A stretch of DNA of 42,261 bases, taken from positions 1-42,261 of the forward strand of contig NZ_JBEPMA010000015.1 of the NCBI RefSeq assembly GCF_040545475.1, given 5' to 3'. How positions within the stretch are numbered: the stretch's first letter is position 1; each line of letters starts with the position of its first letter. Both the position numbers and the translations under genes were made by a program. Positions 9,914 to 18,806 of this stretch are shown one piece after another. Below the pieces are notes generated by a model. The model was not told the origin of the DNA. It saw only the letters and a list, made by a program, of their open reading frames with translations, and searched no databases. This DNA comes from Peptoniphilus_A olsenii. GTDB lineage: Bacteria; Bacillota; Clostridia; Tissierellales; Peptoniphilaceae.

Positions 9914-10057
9914 ATGAAGAAAATCAAAAATTTTATAGATAGATTGGCAAAAGCAAATAAAAACACTTTTGGAAATAATACATTGAGTTGTTGTAATTTG
10001 GATAAAGATTGCGTCAAAACTACAAGAAACACTGATAAAGACAAGAAGTATAAATAA
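9914..10057 (+). CDS. Small LDCC-motif putative metal-binding protein
   Basis: A 47-residue peptide, basic, with the family pattern of a short amphipathic N-terminus (FIDRLAKANKNTFGNNTL) followed by a double cysteine and a third cysteine (SCCNLDKDC). This matches what I know as the LDCC-motif putative metal-binding proteins of Clostridia and Tissierellia, here with LSCC in place of LDCC. The gene is real by position: an AGGTGA ribosome site lies 5 bases before the ATG, and a strong hairpin follows the stop. It diverges from murJ. Its function is unknown; the cysteines suggest metal binding, which is inference. The opposite-strand open frame covering it has no ribosome site. Confidence 0.75.
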   Translation: MKKIKNFIDRLAKANKNTFGNNTLSCCNLDKDCVKTTRNTDKDKKYK

Positions 10058-10068
10058 ATATAGAAATC

Positions 10069-10114
10069 AAAACCGGCTTACAATGGATAATTCTCCACTG
10101 TTTAAGCCGGTTTT
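10069..10114. terminator. Bidirectional terminator between the LDCC gene and the ABC operon
   Basis: A 12-bp outer stem (10069-10080 with 10103-10114) is extended by an inner 7-bp stem (10081-10087 with 10094-10100). It lies between two converging genes and has T-rich 3' edges on both strands, so it can serve both the plus-strand peptide gene and the minus-strand permease gene. Confidence 0.85.
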
Positions 10115-10129
10115 GAACTTATCAATAAT

Positions 10130-12616
10130 TTATTCGTTTCTTATTAAATCAATAATTGGTTTTTTTAGTATATTACTTAGTGTCATCCTATAAATAATAA
10201 TATTTAATCCATAAATTATCAAACTAAATAAAATAAAATATTTGTATTCAAAATATTTAGTCATAATTTTAAAGTTAATCGTAGGTGACAAAAATGCTAT
10301 TATAGAAATTATAATAATGGTCAGTATTAAAACTATAATAAAAGATTTTAATTGTTCAAGACAAAACTCCTTTGTAAACTTATTTTTCAAATCATTTTTT
10401 TCAATTCCACAAGAACTCAAACTTCCTATCTCTCTCTTTCTACTTAATAGGCTTAGATTAATCGAAGAATAGCCATTTGTAACATTAAAAATAAATATTA
10501 TAAATGCTATAAATAAAATCATTAAACTAAAAGTTTTGATATCTGTACTCTGACCTTCTTTAATCAAATCTCCAGTAATAATATTATAAGATTCATAATA
10601 AGAAATTGAACTATCTAATTTGTTATTTAATGTTTCTTTTAAAGAATCCAGATTGTCGTCATCAACTTTCATTCGAAGTTCGTAGGTATTTCTAAATTTT
10701 TCGTCATTATTTTCAATATAATACTTGTTCCATTCATCTAGCAGACTAAAATAAGTATCAAAATCAACAAATATTAACACATCATAAGGTAACAATCTTT
10801 GCCTATAATCTTTCAAATTATTTATTAATTTATCAATCTTTATTGAATAGCTATATTCCTTTTTTTGATTTATTGAATAATTTAATTTTTTTATATCCGA
10901 AAAATATTTTGTGTACTCTGCAGTAGATAGCGGTTCTGTAGGATCAGTTTGTACTTGGTTATAAAGAAGAGCTTCTCCTTTTGTACCTCCTAAATATTCA
11001 AATGTTTTATCATCAAGTGCCGTTATATATCCGTCGAGATATAAATCTTCACCTTGATCGAAATATTTTTGCATTTTCTCTTTAAGCTTTAAATCTTTAA
11101 ATTCTTTAGAAAAATTTAAATTAGGGGCAAGGGATATATATTTTGTTGAGGATATAACTGCCTTATCGTTTTTGGTGTCTTGTATAATATTTTTTAATAC
11201 TTCCGGCACATTTTCATCTTTGCTGTGATAATAAATATAAACATTTGTATCATATTCATAATAACTCTTAATCCTATTGTACTTTGCTAAAGTCAAAATA
11301 ATTAGAAATATTGATATAATTAAAACTCCTAATGTTGAAATATAACGCTGCGAACTAATTGATTTTAGATTATTTATTCTCAATTCTTTCCATATATCTT
11401 TATTTCTTTTTAATTTTATGTCTTTTATATCAAAATTACCTTTTAATCCTTCTACAATATTTATCTTTGATATTCTTTTTGAAGGTGCAAATATCGCCAC
11501 AAAAATAATTAAGAAACAGAACACAATAACTATAGCCGACAGAATAGGTTTAAATTCTATAAATTTTAGAACTTCGTCGTAGCCCTCCATTTTGCTGTAA
11601 ATATTTTGTATCAAAATATACAATAAATTAATCGAAAAAAAACCTAATATATGACCTATAATTATTGGGATAAAGGATATCTTTATTCCTTCTTTTAGCA
11701 AGAGTTTAAATATTTGAAAATCAGTTGAACCTATAGATTTATACATGGAAATCTCTTTGATTTTTTTAAGACCCCATACAGTGAATATATTTTTCACAAA
11801 GAAAATGAAAATTGATAAAGTCACTAATACTGCAAAACCATCCATTATTTTATTTGTATTCTGTCTTATGAATGACTCATCAACATTATAATAATTTTTC
11901 ATAGTATTACTAAATTCAAGTTCAACTTTATCTTTGTTTAAAATAGTTTTTAATTGTTGTTCGAGAATATCTTTTTTTTCGTATGCTTTTTTAAAATTTT
12001 CGAATCTAAAAAAAGTATATGCGGCTTTACTACCCTCTAAAGAAGTAGTGGCATAACTTATTTTCATATTTTTATTTACAGTATTTCTAGTAATCCCTGT
12101 TATCAAAAATTCCTTTATATAATCTGGTTTAAACTGTTCATCTTTAGTAACACTGGATACTGGATCAATGACAACACCCTTTGAGATTCTATCTCCAATT
12201 TGTAGTGCAATTTTATCTCCGACTTTCAAATTTAATTGGTCGGCTATATCATTAGAAATTGATATTTCATTATCTCGAGTTGGAAACTCCCCTTCTCTCA
12301 AGATGCCATCTTCTAGCATTTTATTAAAACCCAAATCTTGATAATTTAAAAATAGAGTTTTGTCATCTAGCTTTGCTGATTTATTGACGACTGCTAATTG
12401 TCCTACTTCTGCTATATTATCAATGTTTTTTAATTTGTCCACAACATCTGGTGTCGTCTGTGTTTTAATTTGAGCATCGTATATAGAGCTATTTCTATAT
12501 GAATTATAATTATCTGTAAAATTTTTATAACCGAAATAAAAAACAAAAGTAAAAAATAAAGAAGTGATTAGTAAAGATATTGAAATAGAAATGTTTTTAT
12601 TATTCATTTTTCTCAT
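10130..12616 (-). CDS. FtsX-type ABC transporter permease
   Basis: About 828 residues with the MacB/FtsX permease layout in duplicate. There is one membrane helix near residues 10-30 and an extracytoplasmic domain of about 230 residues. A block of three helices follows (about 265-380), then a fifth helix (about 430-450), a second extracytoplasmic domain, and three C-terminal helices (about 690-820). Such permeases, paired with LolD/MacB-like ATPases, mostly extrude or sense peptides and antibiotics or act on lipoproteins. The 8-helix layout differs from the 10-helix BceB type. The start overlaps the end of the ATPase gene; GTG (12619), ATG (12616) and ATG (12607) are all possible, and none has a strong ribosome site, which suggests translational coupling. 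Substrate unknown; antimicrobial-peptide defence is an inference from the two-component genes upstream. Confidence 0.85.
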   Translation of the reverse strand: MRKMNNKNISISISLLITSLFFTFVFYFGYKNFTDNYNSYRNSSIYDAQIKTQTTPDVVDKLKNIDNIAEVGQLAVVNKSAKLDDKTLFLNYQDLGFNKMLEDGILREGEFPTRDNEISISNDIADQLNLKVGDKIALQIGDRISKGVVIDPVSSVTKDEQFKPDYIKEFLITGITRNTVNKNMKISYATTSLEGSKAAYTFFRFENFKKAYEKKDILEQQLKTILNKDKVELEFSNTMKNYYNVDESFIRQNTNKIMDGFAVLVTLSIFIFFVKNIFTVWGLKKIKEISMYKSIGSTDFQIFKLLLKEGIKISFIPIIIGHILGFFSINLLYILIQNIYSKMEGYDEVLKFIEFKPILSAIVIVFCFLIIFVAIFAPSKRISKINIVEGLKGNFDIKDIKLKRNKDIWKELRINNLKSISSQRYISTLGVLIISIFLIILTLAKYNRIKSYYEYDTNVYIYYHSKDENVPEVLKNIIQDTKNDKAVISSTKYISLAPNLNFSKEFKDLKLKEKMQKYFDQGEDLYLDGYITALDDKTFEYLGGTKGEALLYNQVQTDPTEPLSTAEYTKYFSDIKKLNYSINQKKEYSYSIKIDKLINNLKDYRQRLLPYDVLIFVDFDTYFSLLDEWNKYYIENNDEKFRNTYELRMKVDDDNLDSLKETLNNKLDSSISYYESYNIITGDLIKEGQSTDIKTFSLMILFIAFIIFIFNVTNGYSSINLSLLSRKREIGSLSSCGIEKNDLKNKFTKEFCLEQLKSFIIVLILTIIIISIIAFLSPTINFKIMTKYFEYKYFILFSLIIYGLNIIIYRMTLSNILKKPIIDLIRNE

Positions 12617-13280
12617 CACTCACTATCTTTCCATCTACAATTGTGATAACTCTTTGTGCTTCAAGATCCAAACTCTCATCATGAGTAATCATAATAATAG
12701 TTTGTTTTTGCATTCTATTAAAATATTTTAAAATTTCAAGAATTTCTCTCGAGTTCTTTCTATCTAAATTGCCTGTAGGTTCATCAGCCAATATTATAGA
12801 GGGATGATATATAAGACTTCTAGCTATAGCAACTCTTTGCTGTTGCCCACCAGAAAGAGTAGATGGAAAATTTTCTAATTTATCTCTTATTCCTAATTTA
12901 TCAACGATATCTAATAATTGTTCTTCTTTAACTTTTTTGTTGTCTAGTTTGAGTGGAAGTTCTATATTATGTCTTACGGTAAGATTTGGTATTAGATTAT
13001 AAAATTGATATATCAGTCCTACCTTTCTTCTACGAAATAGTGCAAGTTCTTTTGATGAATATTTAGATATATCATTATTATCAATATAAATTTTACCAGA
13101 AGTCGGATTATCAACTCCTCCCAATAAATGCAATAAAGTTGACTTGCCTGAACCACTTGGCCCAACTATAGCTACAAATTCACCTCTTTCCATACTTAGA
13201 CTCACACCATCAATAGCACTGACTAAATTTTCTTTATCTCCATAGGTTTTGACTAAATTTTCTGTTCTAACTATTTCCAT
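12600..13280 (-). CDS. ABC transporter ATP-binding protein (LolD/MacB-like)
   Basis: A 226-residue ATPase that powers the permease downstream. All motifs are intact: Walker A GPSGSGKST (about 40-48), Q-loop at IYQFYNLIP, signature LSGGQQQR, Walker B IILADEPTGNLD and switch histidine in MITHDE. The LIPNLTVRHNIELPL stretch after the Q-loop is typical of the MacB/LolD/BceA branch. It has a strong GGGAGG ribosome site and follows the kinase gene by 52 bases. Its last codons overlap the permease start. Confidence 0.93.
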   Translation of the reverse strand: MEIVRTENLVKTYGDKENLVSAIDGVSLSMERGEFVAIVGPSGSGKSTLLHLLGGVDNPTSGKIYIDNNDISKYSSKELALFRRRKVGLIYQFYNLIPNLTVRHNIELPLKLDNKKVKEEQLLDIVDKLGIRDKLENFPSTLSGGQQQRVAIARSLIYHPSIILADEPTGNLDRKNSREILEILKYFNRMQKQTIIMITHDESLDLEAQRVITIVDGKIVSDEKNE

Positions 13281-13332
13281 TCTATTAATTACCTCCCAAT
13301 TTCACTTTAATGATAATAATTTAAAATGACAT

Positions 13333-14196
13333 TTAGGTGACATTATAGAATTTTATATCAAAAACAGCTCCTTCTTCTGCATTTTTAACCGAGATATTAC
13401 CATTATTGTTTTCAATAATTGTCTTTGCCATAGCAAGACCAATACCAAATCCGTTAGAGTCAGGAGTTTTATAAAAACGTTGAAATACTTTGTTTAAGCA
13501 TTTTTCATCTATTCCACCGCCATCATCTTCTACTAAAATTTGTGTATATATGGGATTTTTACTAGCACTAACCTTTATGTATGAAATATTCTTTAAATTA
13601 ATCGCATTTTTTAAAATATTAATAAAGGCTTCACAAACCCAATAATAATCCGCATTTATAATATAATTATGAACATCTGAAATAATGGAAATATTTTTAT
13701 ATTCTATATCATCTCGTAAAATATCAACTGTATAATCAATAACTTCTGAAATTAATACTTCTCTTTTTTGCATATTATCTACATTGGAATCCAAACTCGA
13801 CAGCTTCAATAAAATATCAGAAAGTGAATTTAGTCTATTTAACTGAAATTCAATTCTACTTATTTTTTCTCTATTATCTTCATTTGTGCTGAGAGTTTCT
13901 AAATCAAATAGCATTGAAGTTATTGGCGTTTTAACTTGATGTGCAATGTTTTCTAGATTTTCAATTTGCTTTTTTGAATTTTTATCCAACTCTTCTCTTG
14001 ATTCTATGAGTTGTGTGAATATTTTATAGATTTTATCCTCAAGTAAAGAAAATTCATCTTGAATCATTGGTATTGAATAGTCTTTTTTTCCTAACCTATC
14101 TATCAAATTTTCTAATTGCTTTATTCGGTTTTGTTTTTTCCTATTCAAAAAATAATATAAGAAAACCAGACTGAGTATGTATAATAAGTAAATCAT
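13333..14196 (-). CDS. Sensor histidine kinase
   Basis: A 287-residue kinase with a single N-terminal membrane helix (residues 1-17) and no extracellular sensor domain. A short coiled linker leads to the H-box AHQVKTP with the phospho-acceptor His86, then the N-box (FINILKNAI), the G1 box (VEDDGGGIDEKC), the F-box (VFQRFYKT) and the G2 box (GFGIGLAMAK). The short input part resembles kinases that sense through their partner ABC transporter, but those of the BceS type have two helices while only one is visible here. It overlaps the response regulator stop codon by one base. Likely input is the transporter itself or a membrane signal; this is inference. Confidence 0.9.
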   Translation of the reverse strand: MIYLLYILSLVFLYYFLNRKKQNRIKQLENLIDRLGKKDYSIPMIQDEFSLLEDKIYKIFTQLIESREELDKNSKKQIENLENIAHQVKTPITSMLFDLETLSTNEDNREKISRIEFQLNRLNSLSDILLKLSSLDSNVDNMQKREVLISEVIDYTVDILRDDIEYKNISIISDVHNYIINADYYWVCEAFINILKNAINLKNISYIKVSASKNPIYTQILVEDDGGGIDEKCLNKVFQRFYKTPDSNGFGIGLAMAKTIIENNNGNISVKNAEEGAVFDIKFYNVT

Positions 14197-14843
14197 TAGT
14201 CCAACCTATATCCAATTCCACGTATTGTTGTTATTATATCTCTCGAACTCTTATCTCTAATTCTTTTTATTGTTGCAGTAAGAGTATTGTCATTTACAAA
14301 CCTTTCTCTTTTATCCCAAAATCTTTCGAGTAAATAATCTCTTGTAAATATTCTATTTGGATTATTGATAAAAAGAGACATTATTTCGTATTCTAAAGCA
14401 GTCAATTCGAGTGTCTGTTTTTTATAATAAACAATTGCCCTCTTTTTATCCAAGTATAAATCCTTAAAAATCACTTCATCTTCCATTATTGGTGCAGTTC
14501 TTAGAGTTTTATCTATCCTTGCCCTTAAAATTGAAAGTTTAAAAGGTTTTATTATATAATCATCTGCACCATTATCTAAAGCCTTAACAATAAATTTTTC
14601 ATCATTTTTCACAGTTGTTATTATAACTCTTATATCATTTTCCCTAAGAATATTGAGTAAATTAATACCCTCATTATCTGGCAAATTGATATCTAAGAGA
14701 GCTAAATCATATTCAGAATTAACTTTATTTAGCACGTCTTTATAAGAATAACATTGAGTAACCTCATATAAATTTTCATTTAGATATGCATAAATTTGTT
14801 CTGATAAATTAGTATCATCTTCTATTAATAAAATTTTTTTCAA
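14196..14843 (-). CDS. OmpR/PhoB-family response regulator
   Basis: Receiver domain with the acidic pair at residues 9-10, phospho-acceptor Asp51 (ALLDINLP), the conserved Thr region (VIITTVK) and Lys in YIIKPF. A winged-helix DNA-binding domain (TALEYEIMSLFINNPNRIF...IRGIGYRLD) follows. I placed the start at the TTG at 14843, giving 216 residues, because AGAGGAG lies 7 bases upstream and MKKILLIEDD is the usual opening. A longer frame beginning at another TTG (14867) would contain that ribosome site. First gene of the four-gene regulator/kinase/ATPase/permease operon. I found no confident promoter in the 190 bases upstream. Confidence 0.92.
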   Translation of the reverse strand: MKKILLIEDDTNLSEQIYAYLNENLYEVTQCYSYKDVLNKVNSEYDLALLDINLPDNEGINLLNILRENDIRVIITTVKNDEKFIVKALDNGADDYIIKPFKLSILRARIDKTLRTAPIMEDEVIFKDLYLDKKRAIVYYKKQTLELTALEYEIMSLFINNPNRIFTRDYLLERFWDKRERFVNDNTLTATIKRIRDKSSRDIITTIRGIGYRLD

Positions 14844-14962
14844 AATTATTCTCCTCTTATTAATCAATTTATATAAAATACAGTTGTCTTTATTATAGAT
14901 TATATACTAAAACAAAATTAATTTAGATAATTTATTAATTTAGCTTAAAGGACTTTTAAACA

Positions 14963-14992
14963 TAAAAACAGCTCTACCTAGTATGATAGAGC
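14963..14992 (-). terminator. Terminator of the glycolytic operon
   Basis: GCTCTA (14971-14976) pairs with TAGAGC (14987-14992) around a 10-base loop. On the minus strand a T-run follows after two bases. It lies after the FMN-binding lipoprotein gene, the last gene of the pgk operon. Confidence 0.7.
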
Positions 14993-15055
14993 CATTTATT
15001 TTTTATACAAAATTATTCAATAAAAATTAAAATATGCAGTTTAATTATAATCCAA

Positions 15056-15539
15056 TTATTTAGCTTGACTACTTGCATCATTAGCAGCTTCTACAAATTG
15101 GTTATAAGAAGAAGTTGCACCACTTATTGCTTCTACTTCGGATACTTCACCTTTTTCTGTAAGGCTTTTACCATATTCTTTAGAAGCTTCTAGTGTTTTT
15201 TGTGCTATTTTATATCCATCTTCTCCAGCTTCTTTTCCATAGTTTTCATCCTTTTCGGTTCCATCTTTGTTAAAATTTTTAACTTCTGTATCTGTTATTT
15301 CTCCACCGGAAACTGTTATTATAACTTCTACATGTCCACCGTGGTCATCTTCAGATGATTTACCTGTGTATTTACCATCTTTTAACTCTGGTGTTTCCAC
15401 AGTTTCTTTTTTATTGTTAGTAACTTCTGTTGAAGTCTTTGTATTGTTTTCAGCTGCTTCATTTGCTTTTTTATTATTAGGTGATGAACACAATTGAAAG
15501 AGCTGTTGTAAGTGCTATAGTTATTATTTTTTTATTCAT
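15056..15539 (-). pseudogene. FMN-binding-domain lipoprotein, frameshifted in the signal peptide
   Basis: The main open part (15056-15493) encodes a charged linker and an FMN_bind domain: DGKYTGKSSEDDHGGHVEV, VSGGEITDTEV, and the flavin-attachment motif EAISGATSSY, whose Thr would carry covalently bound FMN. Such proteins take part in extracytoplasmic electron transfer. That part has only a TTG to start from and no ribosome site. Upstream, an ATG at 15539 with an excellent GAGGT site encodes MNKKIITIALTTALSIV, a signal-peptide core, then runs into a stop. A shift near 15495 joins this to LCSSPNNKK, the expected lipid-attachment cysteine. So the natural gene is a lipoprotein broken by a 1-base gain or 2-base loss. 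It follows the SixA gene by 29 bases. Sequencing error is possible. Confidence 0.75.
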
Positions 15540-15568
15540 CTTTTTACCTCTTTATTTATTATTTTATT

Positions 15569-16003
15569 TTAAATAGTTATTTTTAAAAGTCTTCCCTTTC
15601 TTTTTTCTAAATCAAGCTCGACTAAATGAATACTTCCACGTGAAACTATTACATTTTCATTTGTCAATTCTCTTATCCAGTTAGAAATTAAAGGCTCATG
15701 ACCTACCAATATATAGTTTGAATTAGGTTCAAAGTCATCTAAAATTTGATTTAATGGACCTGTTGCTAAATATTCTTTTATTCCAAAATCTTTTTTTAAA
15801 TATTCGCTCAATATTTCTGCGGTCTGTTTTGCTCTATTAAGGGGAGAGCTATAAATTTTGTAATCTTCTAATTTTGAAAAAAATTTAGCAAAAGCTGCAA
15901 AAGTTTTGTGAAGTTTGATTCTGCCAGCAGTTGTTAGATTTCTTGTAAAATCATTTTCGTAAGAAGACTCAGCCTCTCCATGTCTTATAAAATATATTCT
16001 CAT
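15569..16003 (-). CDS. SixA-like histidine phosphatase
   Basis: A 144-residue single-domain histidine-phosphatase-superfamily protein. The catalytic RHGEAE lies at residues 7-12 with His8 as the nucleophile, and the second conserved part reads YKIYSSPLNRAKQTAEIL. The third reads ILVGHEPLISNW, with the second active-site His. The length and the pattern fit SixA (phosphohistidine phosphatase) better than phosphoglycerate mutase GpmA. It starts at the last base of the eno stop codon, so it is coupled to glycolytic genes. The link suggests a housekeeping phosphatase acting on phosphohistidine or a small phosphate ester; the substrate is not known. Confidence 0.85.
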   Translation of the reverse strand: MRIYFIRHGEAESSYENDFTRNLTTAGRIKLHKTFAAFAKFFSKLEDYKIYSSPLNRAKQTAEILSEYLKKDFGIKEYLATGPLNQILDDFEPNSNYILVGHEPLISNWIRELTNENVIVSRGSIHLVELDLEKRKGRLLKITI

Positions 16004-17289
16004 TATTTTAAATTGAAAAATGCGTCCATTCCAGGATATTTTGATAGGCCAGAAAGTTCATCTTCAATCCTCAAAAGTTCGTTATATTTAGCGACTCTCT
16101 CGCTTCGAGCAGGTGCGCCCGTTTTTATAAATCCTGCATTAGTTGCTACTGCAAAGTCTGCTATAGTTGAATCTTCACTTTCGCCTGATCTGTGAGAAAT
16201 TATTGAAGTTATATTGTGAGTTTTGGCAAGTTCAATTGCATCCAAAGTTTCTGTTACAGTTCCTATTTGATTTAATTTAATAAGAATTGAATTTCCTGCT
16301 TTTTCATCGATACCTTTTTGAAGCCTCTTTGTATTAGTAACGAATAAGTCGTCTCCAACTAATTGAACTCTATCGCCCAATAACTCAGTTAAATTTTTCC
16401 AACCTTCCCAATCATCTTCATGAAGTCCGTCTTCAATAGAATAAATTGGATATTCATTTACTAATTCTTCATAAAACTTTGAAAGTTCTTCTGAAGTTAG
16501 TTCTTTGCCTTCACCTGCAAGTACATATTTTTTCTTATCATCATCATAAAATTCAGAAGCTGCAGCATCAATAGCAAGAACAATATCTTCGCCTGGAACA
16601 AGACCGGCTTTTTTTACGGCTTCAATTATACAATCAAAAGCTTTTTTATTGGAATCAAGGTTTGGAGCAAAACCACCTTCATCTCCAACACCTGTTGAAA
16701 GACCTTTTTCATTTAAAACTTTTTTGAGTGAGTGGTATACTTCAGCTCCCATTCTAAGAGCTTCTTTGAAGTTTTCTGCTCCAACTGGCATTATCATAAA
16801 TTCTTGAATATCAACATTATTATCAGCATGTTCTCCACCATTTATGATATTCATCATTGGAATAGGAAGTACTTTTGCATTAATACCACCTATATATTGA
16901 TATAGAGGAAGACCTGCTTCATTGGCAGCTGCTCTTGCCACTGCAAGTGATACACCAAGAATTGCATTAGCTCCAAGTTCAGTTTTATTTTCTGTGTTGT
17001 CGAGTTCAATTAACATTTGATCTATTCCAATTTGATCGAAACAGTCATAATACACGAGCTCTTCTGCGATTTTTACATTGACATTTTCTACAGCTTTTTC
17101 TACACCTTTGCCGCCATATCTTTCGTCTTTGTCACGCAATTCACATGCTTCGTGTATCCCAGTTGAAGCACCACTTGGAACAATTGCTCTTCCAAATCCG
17201 CCATTTTCTGTACCTATTTCTACTTCAACTGTAGGGTTGCCTCTTGAATCAAGCACTTCTCTTGCATAAACATAATCAATTAAACTCAT
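16003..17289 (-). CDS. eno: Enolase
   Basis: Converts 2-phosphoglycerate to phosphoenolpyruvate. The protein is 428 residues, normal for bacteria. Family motifs are all present: ASTGIHEACELRD, GGEHADNNVDIQEFMIMP, VGDEGGFAP, the metal ligands in LAIDAAASEF, YSIEDGL and LVGDDLF, and the catalytic-lid region LIKLNQIGT with SHRSGESED. It overlaps the end of gpmI by four bases and the start of the SixA-like gene by one. Confidence 0.99.
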   Translation of the reverse strand: MSLIDYVYAREVLDSRGNPTVEVEIGTENGGFGRAIVPSGASTGIHEACELRDKDERYGGKGVEKAVENVNVKIAEELVYYDCFDQIGIDQMLIELDNTENKTELGANAILGVSLAVARAAANEAGLPLYQYIGGINAKVLPIPMMNIINGGEHADNNVDIQEFMIMPVGAENFKEALRMGAEVYHSLKKVLNEKGLSTGVGDEGGFAPNLDSNKKAFDCIIEAVKKAGLVPGEDIVLAIDAAASEFYDDDKKKYVLAGEGKELTSEELSKFYEELVNEYPIYSIEDGLHEDDWEGWKNLTELLGDRVQLVGDDLFVTNTKRLQKGIDEKAGNSILIKLNQIGTVTETLDAIELAKTHNITSIISHRSGESEDSTIADFAVATNAGFIKTGAPARSERVAKYNELLRIEDELSGLSKYPGMDAFFNLK

Positions 17290-18806
17290 TTTATCCTCCT
17301 AGAAATTAATGTTTTCCCTGTCATTTTTTCAGGTTTTTGAATATCCAATATATCTAAAATAGTTGGAGCAATATCACAAAGTGCTCCATCACCTCTAAGT
17401 TCTACATCCATTCCCTTTACAAAAAGAGGGACTGGATTAGTACTATGGCGTGTAACCTTATTACCTTTATCATCTAACATATATTCACAATTACCATGAT
17501 CTGCTGTGATTAATGCTACTCCACCAATTTTTTCAAGTTCATCTAAAATTTTGGCAAGTTCTCTATCTACAGTTTCTACAGCTTTTATAGCAGCATCTAT
17601 ATCTCCAGTATGCCCAACCATATCTGGGTTGGCAAAGTTCAATATTATTACACCATATTTATTTGAAGCTATACCTTCCCTTACTTTTTGAGAAACTTCT
17701 TCGGCACTCATTTCAGGTTTTAAGTCGTAAGTGGCAACTTTTGGTGAAGGGACAAGTATTCTATCTTCGCCTTCAAAAGGTACTTCTCTACCTCCATTGA
17801 AAAAAAATGTCACATGAGCATATTTTTCTGTTTCAGCGATTCGAAGCTGTCTAATTTTGTTTTTTTCCAAAACTTCACCTAAAGTATCTTCTGGAATTTC
17901 ATCCTCAAATGCTACTATTTTATTTGTTATTGTCTTATCATATTCAGTCATTGTAACTGTAACTAAATCATTTATCTTTTGTCTAATAAAACCTGTAAAT
18001 TTTTCATCTGTAATAGCTCTTGTTATTTGCCTTGCTCTATCAGGACGGAAATTAAAAAATATTACAGAGTCATTAGTTTTAATATCAGAACCCTCTACAA
18101 ATTTAGCTGGTTCTAAAAATTCATCTGTGATTTCATTATCATAAGACGACTCAATATACTCAAAAACATTTTTGCCAGTTAAATATATATCTGAAGTCAA
18201 ATTATTATAATATTTTTCAGTTCTTTCCCAACGATTGTCCCTATCCATGGCAAAATATCTGCCTGAAATTGTCGCAATCTCACCTATACCAATTTCATTT
18301 AATTCATTTTCAAATTCTTTTATATCATCACGAGAAGCAAATGGTGATACATCACGCCCATCTGTAATTGCATGTATATAAACTTTTTTGATATCATTTT
18401 TTTTCATTAGTTTGACAAGTGCAATTAAATGATCCATGTGAGAATGCACTCCACCCTTAGAAAGGAGTCCTATTAAATGCATACTTGAGTTATTTTTATT
18501 TACATTATCCATTGCCATTTTAAATTTTGGATTTTTGTCAAAAATACCAGATTTAATGGCAGCAGTTATTTTTGTCAAATCTTGATATATAACTCTGCCT
18601 GCACCAATATTTAAATGACCAACTTCAGAATTACCCATTTGGCCAGCAGGTAGCCCTACATACTCTCCACTCGCCATAATTTGTGTGTTACTTGTTTGTG
18701 CAAAGAGTTTATCTAAAGTAGGTGTGTGGGAAAGTTTTACCGCATTTCCTGGATAGTCTTTGTTTAAACCCAAACCATCCAAGATTATTAACATAACCGG
18801 TTTCAT
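17286..18806 (-). CDS. gpmI: 2,3-bisphosphoglycerate-independent phosphoglycerate mutase
   Basis: Interconverts 3- and 2-phosphoglycerate with two Mn2+ ions. The protein is 506 residues. Asp10 (IILDGLG) and the phosphorylated Ser60 (GQMGNSEVGHLNIGAGR) are visible, as are the substrate-site HAITDGRDVSP and GRYFAMDRDNRWER, and the second metal site with NFANPDMVGHTG and ITADHGNCEYM. The start overlaps the tpiA stop and its stop overlaps the eno start (ATGA type). Confidence 0.99.
   Translation of the reverse strand: MKPVMLIILDGLGLNKDYPGNAVKLSHTPTLDKLFAQTSNTQIMASGEYVGLPAGQMGNSEVGHLNIGAGRVIYQDLTKITAAIKSGIFDKNPKFKMAMDNVNKNNSSMHLIGLLSKGGVHSHMDHLIALVKLMKKNDIKKVYIHAITDGRDVSPFASRDDIKEFENELNEIGIGEIATISGRYFAMDRDNRWERTEKYYNNLTSDIYLTGKNVFEYIESSYDNEITDEFLEPAKFVEGSDIKTNDSVIFFNFRPDRARQITRAITDEKFTGFIRQKINDLVTVTMTEYDKTITNKIVAFEDEIPEDTLGEVLEKNKIRQLRIAETEKYAHVTFFFNGGREVPFEGEDRILVPSPKVATYDLKPEMSAEEVSQKVREGIASNKYGVIILNFANPDMVGHTGDIDAAIKAVETVDRELAKILDELEKIGGVALITADHGNCEYMLDDKGNKVTRHSTNPVPLFVKGMDVELRGDGALCDIAPTILDILDIQKPEKMTGKTLISRRIK

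Noticed and set aside
9832..10044. A 70-codon hydrophobic minus-strand frame
   Set aside because: It is opposite the LDCC peptide gene, overlaps the murJ promoter and has no ribosome site.
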